A stretch of DNA of 64,000 nt. Origin: Magnetospirillum aberrantis SpK (GTDB lineage Bacteria > Pseudomonadota > Alphaproteobacteria > Rhodospirillales > Magnetospirillaceae). Below, piece after piece: positions 17,822 through 25,424 of the stretch. How positions within the stretch are numbered: position 1 is the first letter of the stretch; every line of letters starts with the position of its first letter. A program made the position numbers and the translations under genes. Below the pieces are notes generated by a model. That model had not been told where the DNA came from and did no database searches. It saw only the letters and a list, made by a program, of their open reading frames with translations. The DNA lies in NCBI RefSeq assembly GCF_011022235.1, contig NZ_JAAIYP010000004.1, positions 109,504-173,503 on the forward strand. The letters are read 5' to 3'.

Positions 17822-18904
17822 ATGTCGCTGGCCGGTTTCGTGCGTGTGGCCGCTTTGGTGCTGACGGCAAGTGTCGCCGCCTGTGGCGGTGCCCAGAACG
17901 GCGCCCAGAACGGCCCGCCCGGACAGGCCGCGCAACCGGCCCGCCGCCTCGGTTCGGTCGCGGTCGAAGAGTTCACCCTGTCGGCCAAGGCCGACGGCAT
18001 CGACCTTTACCTGCGCAACAAGCATCCGGCCGAATATTACGACGCCAAGCCGGGCAAGACCGTGCTGTTCCTCCATGGCGCCACCTTCCCCGGCTCGGTC
18101 ACCTTCGACTTGCCGGTGGATGACGCCAGTTGGATGGACTGGATGGCCAAGCGCGGCTACGACGTCTACGCGCTCGACCTGCGCGGCTACGGCAAATCGA
18201 CGCGCCCGCCGGCCATGGCCCAGGCCGCCGATTCCGCCCCGCCCCAGGTGGACGGCGAAGCCGCGCTCGACGATATCGCCAAGACGGTGGACTTCATCGT
18301 ATCGCGCAGAAACGTCGAGCGGGTGGTGCTGGTCGGCTGGTCGTGGGGCGCCACCCTGGCCGGGTCCTATGCCGCCAAATATCCGGGCCGTGTCGACCGG
18401 CTGGTGCTGTACGCGCCGCAATGGCTGTCGGAGGGCAAACCGGCCGACGACGCGCCCAAGCTGGGGGCGTGGCGCGAGGTGCCTCTGGAATCCATCCGCA
18501 AACGCTGGACCCGCGACGTGCCCGGCAGCGAACGCGGCGAACTGGTGTCGCGCAGCACCGTGGACATGTTCCTGGCGGCGCTCAAGGAAACCGACCCCGA
18601 AGGCGCCCGCCAGACGCCCCCCGTCCTCAAGGTGCCGACCGGTGCGGTTGCCGACTGGCTGGCGAGTTGGGGCGCGGGCAAACCCTATTGGCACCCCGAC
18701 CGCGTTTCGGCGCCGACCATGGTCATCCAGGGCGAATGGGACGCCGAGAACCCGCCGGACCAGGGTTTGTCGGTGTTCGCCGGGCTGACCGGCGCCCCCG
18801 ACCGGCGCTATGTGCTGCTGGGCGAGGCCACCCATACCGTGTTGTTCGAAAAGAACCGCTATCGCCTGTTCCGCGCCGTCCAGGACTTCCTGGAGGAAAA
18901 ATGA
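17822..18904 (+). CDS. Alpha/beta hydrolase lipoprotein
   Basis: Protein of 360 residues. The first 23 residues form a lipoprotein signal (hydrophobic VRVAALVLTASVAAC) with a lipobox ending in Cys, so it is likely anchored to a membrane outside the cytoplasm. The rest is an alpha/beta hydrolase: oxyanion-loop HGATFPGS, nucleophile elbow VGWSWGAT, a possible Asp in QGEWDAEN and the His in GEATHTVLF. The substrate is unknown; the resemblance is to esterases and haloperoxidase-like hydrolases. Start ATG 17822 has GGGGAG 8 bases upstream. The last bases overlap the ATG of the YjbQ gene (ATGA), suggesting coupled translation. Confidence 0.85.
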   Translation: MSLAGFVRVAALVLTASVAACGGAQNGAQNGPPGQAAQPARRLGSVAVEEFTLSAKADGIDLYLRNKHPAEYYDAKPGKTVLFLHGATFPGSVTFDLPVDDASWMDWMAKRGYDVYALDLRGYGKSTRPPAMAQAADSAPPQVDGEAALDDIAKTVDFIVSRRNVERVVLVGWSWGATLAGSYAAKYPGRVDRLVLYAPQWLSEGKPADDAPKLGAWREVPLESIRKRWTRDVPGSERGELVSRSTVDMFLAALKETDPEGARQTPPVLKVPTGAVADWLASWGAGKPYWHPDRVSAPTMVIQGEWDAENPPDQGLSVFAGLTGAPDRRYVLLGEATHTVLFEKNRYRLFRAVQDFLEEK

Positions 18905-19326
18905 GCCTGCGTCAGGCGCGCACCACGCTTTCGGTGCGCACGCACGGCCAGGGACTGACCGACATCACCCGCGAGGTGGCGGACTTCGTCCGCCGGTCGG
19001 GCATCGCCGACGGCCTGTTGACCGCGTTCATCCAGCACACCTCGGCCAGCCTGACCGTCCAGGAGAACGCCGATCCCGACGTGCTGGCCGACCTGAATGA
19101 CTTTTTCCGCCGGATCGTGCGCGAGGACCCCACGCTTTACCGCCACACCATGGAAGGCCCCGACGACATGCCGGCGCATATCCGCGCCGCCCTGACCTCG
19201 GTGCAAGTTTCCATCCCCGTCTTGACCGGAGTAATGGCGCTGGGTACCTGGCAGGGGCTCTATGTGTTCGAGCACCGCGCCCGTCCCCACGACCGCCGCG
19301 TGGTGCTGCACCTGTTGGGCAGTTGA
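18901..19326 (+). CDS. YjbQ/UPF0047 family protein
   Basis: Protein of 141 residues that matches the UPF0047 fold: FIQHTSASLTVQENADPDV is the family signature, followed by the Asp/His-rich YRHTMEGPDDMPAHIRA and a C-terminal GTWQGLYVFEHR. Members are trimeric and some show weak thiamine-phosphate synthase activity; the physiological role is uncertain. It is translationally coupled to the hydrolase gene in front (4-base overlap) and followed after 17 bases by an exported protein gene. Confidence 0.9.
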   Translation: MSLRQARTTLSVRTHGQGLTDITREVADFVRRSGIADGLLTAFIQHTSASLTVQENADPDVLADLNDFFRRIVREDPTLYRHTMEGPDDMPAHIRAALTSVQVSIPVLTGVMALGTWQGLYVFEHRARPHDRRVVLHLLGS

Positions 19327-19343
19327 ACACACGGAGGATTGCG

Positions 19344-19931
19344 GTGAAGACTTGGTTGCCGGCGGCCATCCTGGCCCTGCTGGCCGCGCCTGTGCTCGCG
19401 GCCGATCTCGACCTTCCCGAACCGCCGCCCGGCGACTGGCTGGCCCAGGCCGACCTGTTCGGAGCGGTCGCCCAATCGGCGGACGACGACCGCGTCGTCG
19501 CTTGGGAAACCCGCCACGCCAACGCCTTGTCGGCCGGCTACCTGTTCGACCTGGCACGGCGCCTGCTGCCCCGCGATCCAGACCGGGCACTGGAATGGTA
19601 TGTGGTGGCCCAGGTACGCGGCCGTTACGACGCCGGCCGCTGCGTCGACGACACCGCCGAACGCGCCGTGTCGCGTCTGGCCCGTCAGGCCAATTCCGTG
19701 TTGCGTTATGGCGAGGCACGGCGCGCCGAATTCGCCGCCGCCGGACAACGCGCCATGGCGAGGCCCGATTTGCTGGCCCATACCGTCTCTCCCGACTGGA
19801 TCTGCGCCCAGGGGCTTTCCGGCATGGGCGGACGCAGTGCCGGAACCACGCCGCCCGCCACCTGGCCCAAGCTGGAAAACCGCCTTCGCAGCGAATGGAG
19901 CCGACAGTTCGAGGCCATGGCGCGGCGCTGA
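19344..19931 (+). CDS. Exported protein of unknown function
   Basis: Protein of 195 residues with a clean signal peptide (WLPAAILALLAAPVLA followed by AD), so it is likely periplasmic. The mature part has helical repeats reminiscent of Sel1/TPR units (YLFDLARRLLPRDPDRALEWYVVAQVRGRY), one Cys in AGRCVDD and one in WICAQ, which could pair. Start GTG 19344 is chosen because GGAGG lies at 19333-19337; a TTG at 19323 would overlap the previous stop and lengthen the N-terminus. I do not recognise a characterised homologue. Confidence 0.75.
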   Translation: MKTWLPAAILALLAAPVLAADLDLPEPPPGDWLAQADLFGAVAQSADDDRVVAWETRHANALSAGYLFDLARRLLPRDPDRALEWYVVAQVRGRYDAGRCVDDTAERAVSRLARQANSVLRYGEARRAEFAAAGQRAMARPDLLAHTVSPDWICAQGLSGMGGRSAGTTPPATWPKLENRLRSEWSRQFEAMARR

Positions 19932-19970
19932 GCCGGAGCGTATGCTGGAACCAGCCCCGGAGGCGACGCT

Positions 19971-20291
19971 ATGCGAATACTTGCCCTGGCGATGCTGGTG
20001 CTGGCCGGACCCGTCCTGATCCAGGAACCCGCCCTGGCCCAGGAAGCGACCGGCACCACCGCCGACACCACCTTGGAACGCCAGTCCTGGCGCGCCCAGC
20101 AAACCATCCTGACCCCGGCCGAACGGCGCGAGGGCGAGCGCCGTCTGGACGCTATCGACCTGAGAGCCAAAAGCGACCCGCGCGCCGCACGCGACATGCA
20201 GCGCATCTGGGAAGCCGACCGGGCGCTGGGCACCCAGAACCGCCCCGGCCCCGGCGGACCGTCGCTGGTGGGACCCGGCGACCGGAACTAA
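19971..20291 (+). CDS. Small exported protein of unknown function
   Basis: Protein of 106 residues. Residues 1-23 form a signal peptide (ILALAMLVLAGPVLIQEPALAQ). The mature part is short, charged and helical (TPAERREGERRLDAIDLRAK) and ends in a Gly/Pro-rich tail. There are no cysteines and no recognised domain. A GGAGG stands 8-12 bases before the ATG. It is the last gene of the run that begins with the hydrolase at 17822, and is followed by a hairpin repeat and then a strong terminator. Confidence 0.65.
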   Translation: MRILALAMLVLAGPVLIQEPALAQEATGTTADTTLERQSWRAQQTILTPAERREGERRLDAIDLRAKSDPRAARDMQRIWEADRALGTQNRPGPGGPSLVGPGDRN

Positions 20292-20293
20292 TG

Positions 20294-20380
20294 CCAAATC
20301 CCGATGAGAGGAACTCATCGGGATTTGGTTAGGCCCCTCTGCCGAAGGCGGACATTGTCCGCGATGGGCCGCGCGGCTTA
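20294..20380 (+). repeat. Dispersed hairpin repeat, copy A
   Basis: A perfect 15-base stem CCAAATCCCGATGAG (20294-20308) pairs with 20314-20328 around a 5-base loop. After TTA comes a second structure, GCGGAC/GTCCGC at 20348-20362, inside GGCCC (20332-20336) and GGGCC (20366-20370). The same module is found on the opposite strand at 35761-35851. It is extragenic in both places. Confidence 0.85.
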
Positions 20381-20447
20381 CCGCCAACGCTGGGACTGAC
20401 ATACAAGGGGGCCGGGGATCGGAAGCGATCAGCGAAACTTGCGACTA

Positions 20448-20476
20448 GGCCCCGCCGGGAACGGCGGGGCCTTTTT
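20448..20476 (+). terminator. Rho-independent terminator
   Basis: A 10-base GC stem GGCCCCGCCG (20448-20457) with CGGCGGGGCC (20462-20471), loop GGAA, followed by five T on the + strand. It ends the 17822-20291 gene run. The minus-strand gene that stops at 20482 would read it without a T tract. Confidence 0.9.
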
Positions 20477-20481
20477 CGTGC

Positions 20482-20988
20482 TCAATTGTGGGTGCTGACG
20501 ATCTTCCACGCCCCGTCCGGCTGGCGGCAGGCGGTGCCATAGGCGTGTTCGCTGCGGCCGCCGATGGTGACGTCTTGCTGGAACTCGCGGCAATAGGCGC
20601 CGGAGCTGTCGGTGCCATCGCGCACCGCCACCACCGACCCGCTGGCGCCGCCATCGTTCCAGACGATGCGCTGGCCGATAGGGGCGGTGGCCGCCTGGAT
20701 CTGGGCGTATTCGTGCGCCCGGCGCTGCTGTTCGGTCATCAGGTCCAGCAAGGACAGGGTGATGGCGGTGAAGGCCAACCATTGCCAGGCGTCGGAATCG
20801 CCGCGATAGGGGCCGTAGCCGGGATGCCAGTGGTGGGGCCGTGGGGCGGGGCCACCATGCGGCGCGGGGCCGCCGGGACCGCCGCGCGGGCCGGGATCGC
20901 GCGGGTCGAACGGCTGGGCCAGGGCGGAAGAGACGGTGGCCGCAAGAGTGACGGCCAGGGCAAGGCGAGAGAAGAAACGGCGGAACAT
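20482..20988 (-). CDS. 17-kDa surface antigen-like exported protein
   Basis: Protein of 168 residues. A signal peptide (LALAVTLAATVSSALAQ) is followed by a Pro/Gly/His-rich segment, a hydrophobic stretch (WQWLAFTAITLSLLDLM) and a C-terminal domain with YCREFQQDVTIGGRSEHAYG and ACRQPDGAWKIV. That C-terminal pattern is the hallmark of RT0821/Lpp0805-type surface proteins, related to the rickettsial 17-kDa antigen. The two C-terminal cysteines may form a disulfide. It has its own upstream gap of 96 bases from the SH3 gene, on the same strand. Confidence 0.75.
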   Translation of the reverse strand: MFRRFFSRLALAVTLAATVSSALAQPFDPRDPGPRGGPGGPAPHGGPAPRPHHWHPGYGPYRGDSDAWQWLAFTAITLSLLDLMTEQQRRAHEYAQIQAATAPIGQRIVWNDGGASGSVVAVRDGTDSSGAYCREFQQDVTIGGRSEHAYGTACRQPDGAWKIVSTHN

Positions 20989-21084
20989 GGCGTGGGTATC
21001 CAGGGACGAAAAAGTCCCCCCTTCGCATGGTTCAACGCGCGGGCGCGTGTTTCCCTGCGCGCGGCCGCGCGTTTTCTCCCGGAT

Positions 21085-21585
21085 CTACTCGATCCACTCG
21101 CTTTTGTAGACGCCCCACATCTCGTCGCGTTTCAACCATCCCTGGCTGCGCTCGATCTCGACGCGGCAGAAGTCGCGGTTGCGGGGGCATTGCAAGATGC
21201 GGCCGAGAACGCCGGCCTCGACCACCGCCACCGCGTCCGAGGCTTCGGAATCCGAGGAGCGCAGGGTGTGGGACTGGCCGATCACCACCATCATGCGCCG
21301 GCCGGTCAGCATGGATTGGTGCACCCAGCCCTCGGTGCCCTGCCAATCGCGTATCTTGCGCCAGGCCTCGAATTCGGCGATGACTTCTACAGGCAGATCC
21401 TTGCGGGCGTAAATCCAGTCGATGGGATAGCGCACGCCGGGACCGGTCCGCAAATTGACCTCGTCCGAACGCAACGAGACGAAGCGGGGCAACGGCAACC
21501 CGCTGGTTTCGCCGGCCAAGGTGGGGGTCGCAACGAACAACAACCCAAGTCCGACACCAATCGCCAAGCGACGTCCCAGGTTCAT
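21085..21585 (-). CDS. Exported bacterial SH3-domain protein
   Basis: Protein of 166 residues with a signal peptide (RLAIGVGLGLLFVATPTLA). An SH3b domain follows: NLRTGPGVRYPIDWIY, a variable loop, and WRKIRDWQGTEGWVHQSML. The C-terminal half looks like a second, weaker SH3 copy ending LKRDEMWGVYKSEWIE. SH3b domains of exported proteins usually bind peptidoglycan or peptides. I chose ATG 21585 because the longer frame (to 21645) would run through a promoter-like TATAAT and start at or before the expected transcript start; GGGGA lies 10 bases upstream of 21585. Confidence 0.75.
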   Translation of the reverse strand: MNLGRRLAIGVGLGLLFVATPTLAGETSGLPLPRFVSLRSDEVNLRTGPGVRYPIDWIYARKDLPVEVIAEFEAWRKIRDWQGTEGWVHQSMLTGRRMMVVIGQSHTLRSSDSEASDAVAVVEAGVLGRILQCPRNRDFCRVEIERSQGWLKRDEMWGVYKSEWIE

Positions 21586-21622
21586 CCGCGCCAAGTCCCC
21601 GAAAATGTTTCCCATCATTTGC

Positions 21623-21653
21623 ATTATAGGGGTGGACCGGTCCACGCGGTCAA
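21623..21653 (-). promoter_or_regulatory. Promoter of the SH3 protein gene with palindromic operator
   Basis: On the minus strand, TTGACC (21653-21648) and TATAAT (21628-21623) are spaced by 19 bases. The spacer contains GTGGACCGGTCCAC at 21632-21645, a perfect 14-base palindrome, so a repressor or activator could bind between the -35 and -10 elements. The binding protein is unknown. Confidence 0.55.
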
Positions 21654-21744
21654 GGAGCGCACCGCTGTAACACTATCACTGGACAAGACTTCGCCATCTT
21701 GATAGGTCGAGACACTCGAACGGGGTCCCGGGAGGAGAAAAGCA

Positions 21745-22731
21745 ATGCCACAAAAGAAGCCCCTCGTCGTCGTCACCAGAAAGCTGCCCGACGCCATCGA
21801 AACACGCATGATGGAATTGTTCGAGACGCGGCTCAACCTCGACGACCGTCAGATGACCAAGGCCGAACTGATCGAGGCGGTCAAGGTCGCCGACATTCTG
21901 GTCCCCACCATCACCGACCGAATCGACGCGGCCGTTCTCAGCCAAGCCGGCACCAACCTCAAGCTGATCGCCAATTTCGGCACCGGCGTCGACCACATCG
22001 ACCTGGCGACCGCGCGCCAGCGTTCGATCACCGTCACCAACACTCCCGGCGTGCTGACCGAGGATACCGCCGACATGACCATGGCGCTGATCCTGTCGGT
22101 GCCGCGCCGTCTGGCCGAGGGCGAACGGCTGATGCGTTCCGGCGACTGGCACGGCTGGAGCCCCACCTTCATGCTGGGCCACCGCATCTGGGGCAAGCGC
22201 CTGGGCATCATCGGCATGGGCCGCATCGGCCAGGCGGTGGCGCGCCGCGCCAAGGCGTTCGGCATGTCCATCCACTACCACAACCGCAAGCGCGTCCATC
22301 CCGACATCGAGCACGAGCTCGAGGCCACCTATTGGGAGAGCCTGGACCAGATGCTGGCGCGCATGGACGTGATGACCGTGCATTGCCCGCACACCCCGGC
22401 CACCTTCCATCTGTTGAGCGCACGCCGGCTCAAGCTGATGCAGCCGCATTCGTACCTGATCAACACCTCGCGCGGCGAGATCGTGGACGAAAACGCCCTG
22501 ACCCGCATGCTCCAGCGCAAGGAAATCGCCGGGGCCGGCCTGGACGTGTTCGAACACGAACCGGCGGTCAATCCCAAGCTGCTGGAAATGGACAACGTGG
22601 TGCTGTTGCCGCATCTCGGGTCGGCCACGCTGGAAGGCCGTGTCGACATGGGTGAAAAGGTCATCGTCAACATCAAGACCTTCGCCGATGGTCACAATCC
22701 GCCGGATCGCGTGCTGGCCAGCATGCTGTAA
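21745..22731 (+). CDS. D-isomer-specific 2-hydroxyacid dehydrogenase (glyoxylate/hydroxypyruvate reductase type)
   Basis: NAD(P)-dependent dehydrogenase of 328 residues. The Rossmann motif is GIIGMGRIGQAVARRAKAFG, preceded by TEDTADMTMALIL. The catalytic Arg lies in INTSRGEIVDE, the Glu in GLDVFEHEP, and the His in LLPHLGSAT. The pattern fits GyaR/glyoxylate reductase or D-glycerate dehydrogenase rather than phosphoglycerate dehydrogenase, because no regulatory ACT domain is present. A strong ribosome-binding site GGGAGGAG precedes the ATG. The pabB gene begins immediately after its stop, so they may share a transcript. Confidence 0.88.
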   Translation: MPQKKPLVVVTRKLPDAIETRMMELFETRLNLDDRQMTKAELIEAVKVADILVPTITDRIDAAVLSQAGTNLKLIANFGTGVDHIDLATARQRSITVTNTPGVLTEDTADMTMALILSVPRRLAEGERLMRSGDWHGWSPTFMLGHRIWGKRLGIIGMGRIGQAVARRAKAFGMSIHYHNRKRVHPDIEHELEATYWESLDQMLARMDVMTVHCPHTPATFHLLSARRLKLMQPHSYLINTSRGEIVDENALTRMLQRKEIAGAGLDVFEHEPAVNPKLLEMDNVVLLPHLGSATLEGRVDMGEKVIVNIKTFADGHNPPDRVLASML

Positions 22732-24048
22732 GTGATCCGGGAGGTTCTGGATCTGGCGGCGGCCGACGCGGTCGCCGCCTTCGCCCCCTTGGCCGACGAT
22801 CCCCTGGCGGTGCTGCTGGACAGTGCCGCCTTGGGCGATCCCCGTTCCCGGTTTTCCTATATTTGCGCCGATCCGGTCGAGGTGTTGACCGGAGCCGACG
22901 CCCCCTGGCCCCGTCTGCGGGACGTTCTGGCCCGGCGGCGGCAGGCGCCATTGCCGGGCTTGCCACCCTTCCAGGGGGGCGTGGCCGGCTGGCTGTCCTA
23001 TGACCTGGGCGGCACGCTGGAACGGGTTCCGCCCCACCGTGTGGTGCCGCCGGCTTTTCCCGCTTTCGTGCTGGGGGTGTTCGACGCGGTGGCCGCCTTC
23101 GACCACCATGCCGGCCGGGCCTGGGTGGTGGGTGAGGCCAAGGCTGCGCGGCGGCTGCATGCCCGTTTGAGCGACCCGCCGCCGCTGCCGCCCGTGGATT
23201 GGGAATTGGGTGTTCCCGCCACTCCCGACCTGGAGCGTACCGAGTACATGGCCCGGATTGCCCGCGTGGTGGACTACATCCGGGCCGGCGACGTCTTCCA
23301 GGCCAATCTGGCGCAGCGTTTCGCCGCCGGCCTGCCACCCGCTTTGGCGCCCTTCACCCTGTACCGTCGCATGCGGGAGCGTGCGCCGGGGCCGTTCTCG
23401 GCCTATGTGGCGGGCGGCGGCATGGCGCTGGCCTCGGTGTCGCCGGAACGTTTCCTGGCGCTCGACACCCAAGGCCACGCCGAAAGCCGCCCGATCAAGG
23501 GCACCCGCCGACGCGGCGGCGACCCGGCCGAAGACGCGGCGCTGGCCGTCGAATTGGCGGCCAGTGGCAAGGACCGGGCCGAGAACCTGATGATCCTGGA
23601 TCTCATGCGCAACGATCTGGGTCGGGTCTGCGCCATCGGCAGCGTCAAGGCCCCCCAGCGCATGGCGCTTGAAACCTTTCCCGCCGTCCATCATCTGGTG
23701 TCCGCGGTCACCGGCACCTTGCGCCCCGGATTGGGCGCGGTCGATCTTGTGCGGGCGTGTTTTCCGCCCGGTTCGATCACCGGCGCCCCCAAGGTCCGGG
23801 CCATGGAAATCATCGCCGAACTGGAAAGCGCCCCGCGCGGACCCTATTGCGGGGCTTTCGGCTGGATCGCCGACAGCGGCGCCATGGATTTGGCGGTGGC
23901 AATCCGCACGCTGGCGGTCAAGGATGGGATGGTGGTGGTCCATGCTGGCGGCGGCATCACCGCCGACAGCGTCCCGGCCGCCGAATGCGACGAAACCCTG
24001 GTCAAGGCGGCGCCCATGCTGGCGGCGCTGGCAGGAGGGCGGCCATGA
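22732..24048 (+). CDS. pabB: Aminodeoxychorismate synthase component I
   Basis: Chorismate-binding enzyme of 438 residues that makes 4-amino-4-deoxychorismate for folate. The catalytic PIKGTR (with the Lys characteristic of PabB-type enzymes), DRAENLMILDLMRNDLGRV, FPPGSITGAPK and a C-terminal GGGITADS are all present. There is no fused glutamine amidotransferase domain, so PabA must be elsewhere. The start is GTG 22732, directly abutting the preceding TAA. The stop overlaps the start of the aminotransferase gene (ATGA). pabB-pabC side by side supports the pathway call. Confidence 0.92.
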   Translation: MIREVLDLAAADAVAAFAPLADDPLAVLLDSAALGDPRSRFSYICADPVEVLTGADAPWPRLRDVLARRRQAPLPGLPPFQGGVAGWLSYDLGGTLERVPPHRVVPPAFPAFVLGVFDAVAAFDHHAGRAWVVGEAKAARRLHARLSDPPPLPPVDWELGVPATPDLERTEYMARIARVVDYIRAGDVFQANLAQRFAAGLPPALAPFTLYRRMRERAPGPFSAYVAGGGMALASVSPERFLALDTQGHAESRPIKGTRRRGGDPAEDAALAVELAASGKDRAENLMILDLMRNDLGRVCAIGSVKAPQRMALETFPAVHHLVSAVTGTLRPGLGAVDLVRACFPPGSITGAPKVRAMEIIAELESAPRGPYCGAFGWIADSGAMDLAVAIRTLAVKDGMVVVHAGGGITADSVPAAECDETLVKAAPMLAALAGGRP

Positions 24049-24857
24049 GAACTGTCTTGAACGGCCAGGTGATCGACGCGGCCGAGGCCCGCCTGTCCAT
24101 CGCCGATCGCGGCTTTACCCTGGGGGACGGATTATTCGAGACCGTCAAGGTGGTGAACACGCGCCCACTGCGCCTGGACGCCCATTGGCGGCGGCTGGCC
24201 GAGGGGGCGAAGGTGTTGCGGCTGACCCTGCCGTTGGACCGCGCTGGATTGGACCATGCCGTCGCCACGGTCCTGGAGGCCAACGGGCTGGGCTCGGCCG
24301 CCCTGCGGTTGACCGTCAGCCGTGGGCCGGGCGTGCGCGGTCTGTTGCCGCCCGATCCCGCCACGCCCACCTGGGTTCTGACGGCCGGACCGTTGCCGCC
24401 GGTTCCAGGGCCGGCGCGGGCGGTGGTGGCGCAGAGCGTGCGCCGCAATCCCCATTCGCCGCTGGCCCGGATCAAGGCGCTGTCATACCTGGATAACGTG
24501 CTGGCGCGCATCGAGGCCGAGGAACAAGGCGCCGACGAAGCGGTTCTGCTCAACACCAATGGCCGGGTGGCGGAAACCACCATCGCCAATCTGTTCGCGG
24601 TGCTGGCCGATGGCACCATGGTCACCCCGCCGGTCGCCGAAGGGGCGCTGCCCGGCGTGCGCCGCGCCGAGATGCTGGAACGCGGGCTGGCGGTGGAGCG
24701 GCCGCTGGATTTGGCCGAGGTGGAGACGGCGCGAGAGGTATTCCTGACCAACGCCTTGTCGGTTCGCCCGCTGGTGGCGCTGAACGGACGCCCTATCGGC
24801 GATGGCATGCCGGGACCCTTGACCCGGCGGCTGGTGGATGGCATGGACGGCGGCTGA
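24045..24857 (+). CDS. pabC: Class IV aminotransferase, probable aminodeoxychorismate lyase
   Basis: PLP enzyme of fold type IV, 270 residues. IADRGFTLGDGLFETVKV at the N-terminus, the PLP Lys in RIKALSYLDNVLAR, and EAVLLNTNGRVAETTIANLF are the family motifs. D-amino acid and branched-chain aminotransferases share the fold, but coupling with pabB (4-base overlap) points to 4-amino-4-deoxychorismate lyase, which yields 4-aminobenzoate and pyruvate. greB follows after 18 bases. Confidence 0.85.
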   Translation: MRTVLNGQVIDAAEARLSIADRGFTLGDGLFETVKVVNTRPLRLDAHWRRLAEGAKVLRLTLPLDRAGLDHAVATVLEANGLGSAALRLTVSRGPGVRGLLPPDPATPTWVLTAGPLPPVPGPARAVVAQSVRRNPHSPLARIKALSYLDNVLARIEAEEQGADEAVLLNTNGRVAETTIANLFAVLADGTMVTPPVAEGALPGVRRAEMLERGLAVERPLDLAEVETAREVFLTNALSVRPLVALNGRPIGDGMPGPLTRRLVDGMDGG

Positions 24858-24875
24858 TTTGTTGCGGGATACGAG

Positions 24876-25424
24876 ATGAGCAAGGCCTTCACCAAGGAAA
24901 GCGACCAGGACGACGACGACCTGCCCGAGGGCGCGACTCCCATTCCCAAGGGTTCGCCCAATTATGTGACGCCGGCCGGGTTCCAGGCGTTACAGGACGA
25001 ATTGCGCCAGCTTTCCCGTGTCGAGCGGCCAAAGGTGGTGGAAACCGTGTCGTGGGCGGCGGGCAACGGCGACCGTTCGGAGAACGGCGATTACATCTAC
25101 GGCAAGAAGCGTCTGCGCGAAATCGACCGCCGTATCCGCTTTCTGACCAAGCGTATCGAGAACGCCCGCATGGTCGATCCGGCGCAACAGACCAACCGCG
25201 ATCAGGTGTTTTTCGGCGCGACCGTCACCTATGCCAATTCCAAGGGTGAAGAGCGTTCGATCACCATCGTCGGCATCGACGAGGCCAATTTGGACCAGGG
25301 CAAGATCAGTTGGATCGCCCCCATCTCGCGGGCCCTGATGAAGGCCTACGAGGGTGACGTGGTGCAGTTGCGGGTGCCCGGCGGCATCGAGACGCTGGAA
25401 GTGATCGAGATCATGTATCCTTAG
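24876..25424 (+). CDS. greB: Transcription elongation factor GreB
   Basis: Protein of 182 residues. The N-terminal coiled coil contains NGDRSENGDYIYGKKRLREIDRRI, whose acidic tip residues reach the RNA polymerase active site to stimulate cleavage of backtracked RNA. The C-terminal FKBP-like domain runs from FFGATVTYANSKG to the end. An acidic N-terminal extension (SDQDDDDLPEG) and the ITPxG-like YVTPAGFQAL motif fit GreB rather than GreA. The 3' end overlaps the oppositely oriented 498-residue protein gene by 14 bases. Confidence 0.92.
   Translation: MSKAFTKESDQDDDDLPEGATPIPKGSPNYVTPAGFQALQDELRQLSRVERPKVVETVSWAAGNGDRSENGDYIYGKKRLREIDRRIRFLTKRIENARMVDPAQQTNRDQVFFGATVTYANSKGEERSITIVGIDEANLDQGKISWIAPISRALMKAYEGDVVQLRVPGGIETLEVIEIMYP

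Noticed and set aside
21058..21071. CGCGCGGCCGCGCG palindrome followed by TTTT as a terminator
   Set aside because: The T run is on the plus strand, where no gene ends; on the minus strand no T tract follows. It is probably chance GC alternation.
21676..23943. Minus-strand open frame of 755 codons across the dehydrogenase and pabB genes
   Set aside because: It spans two recognised genes in antisense and shows only the low-complexity composition of a shadow frame.
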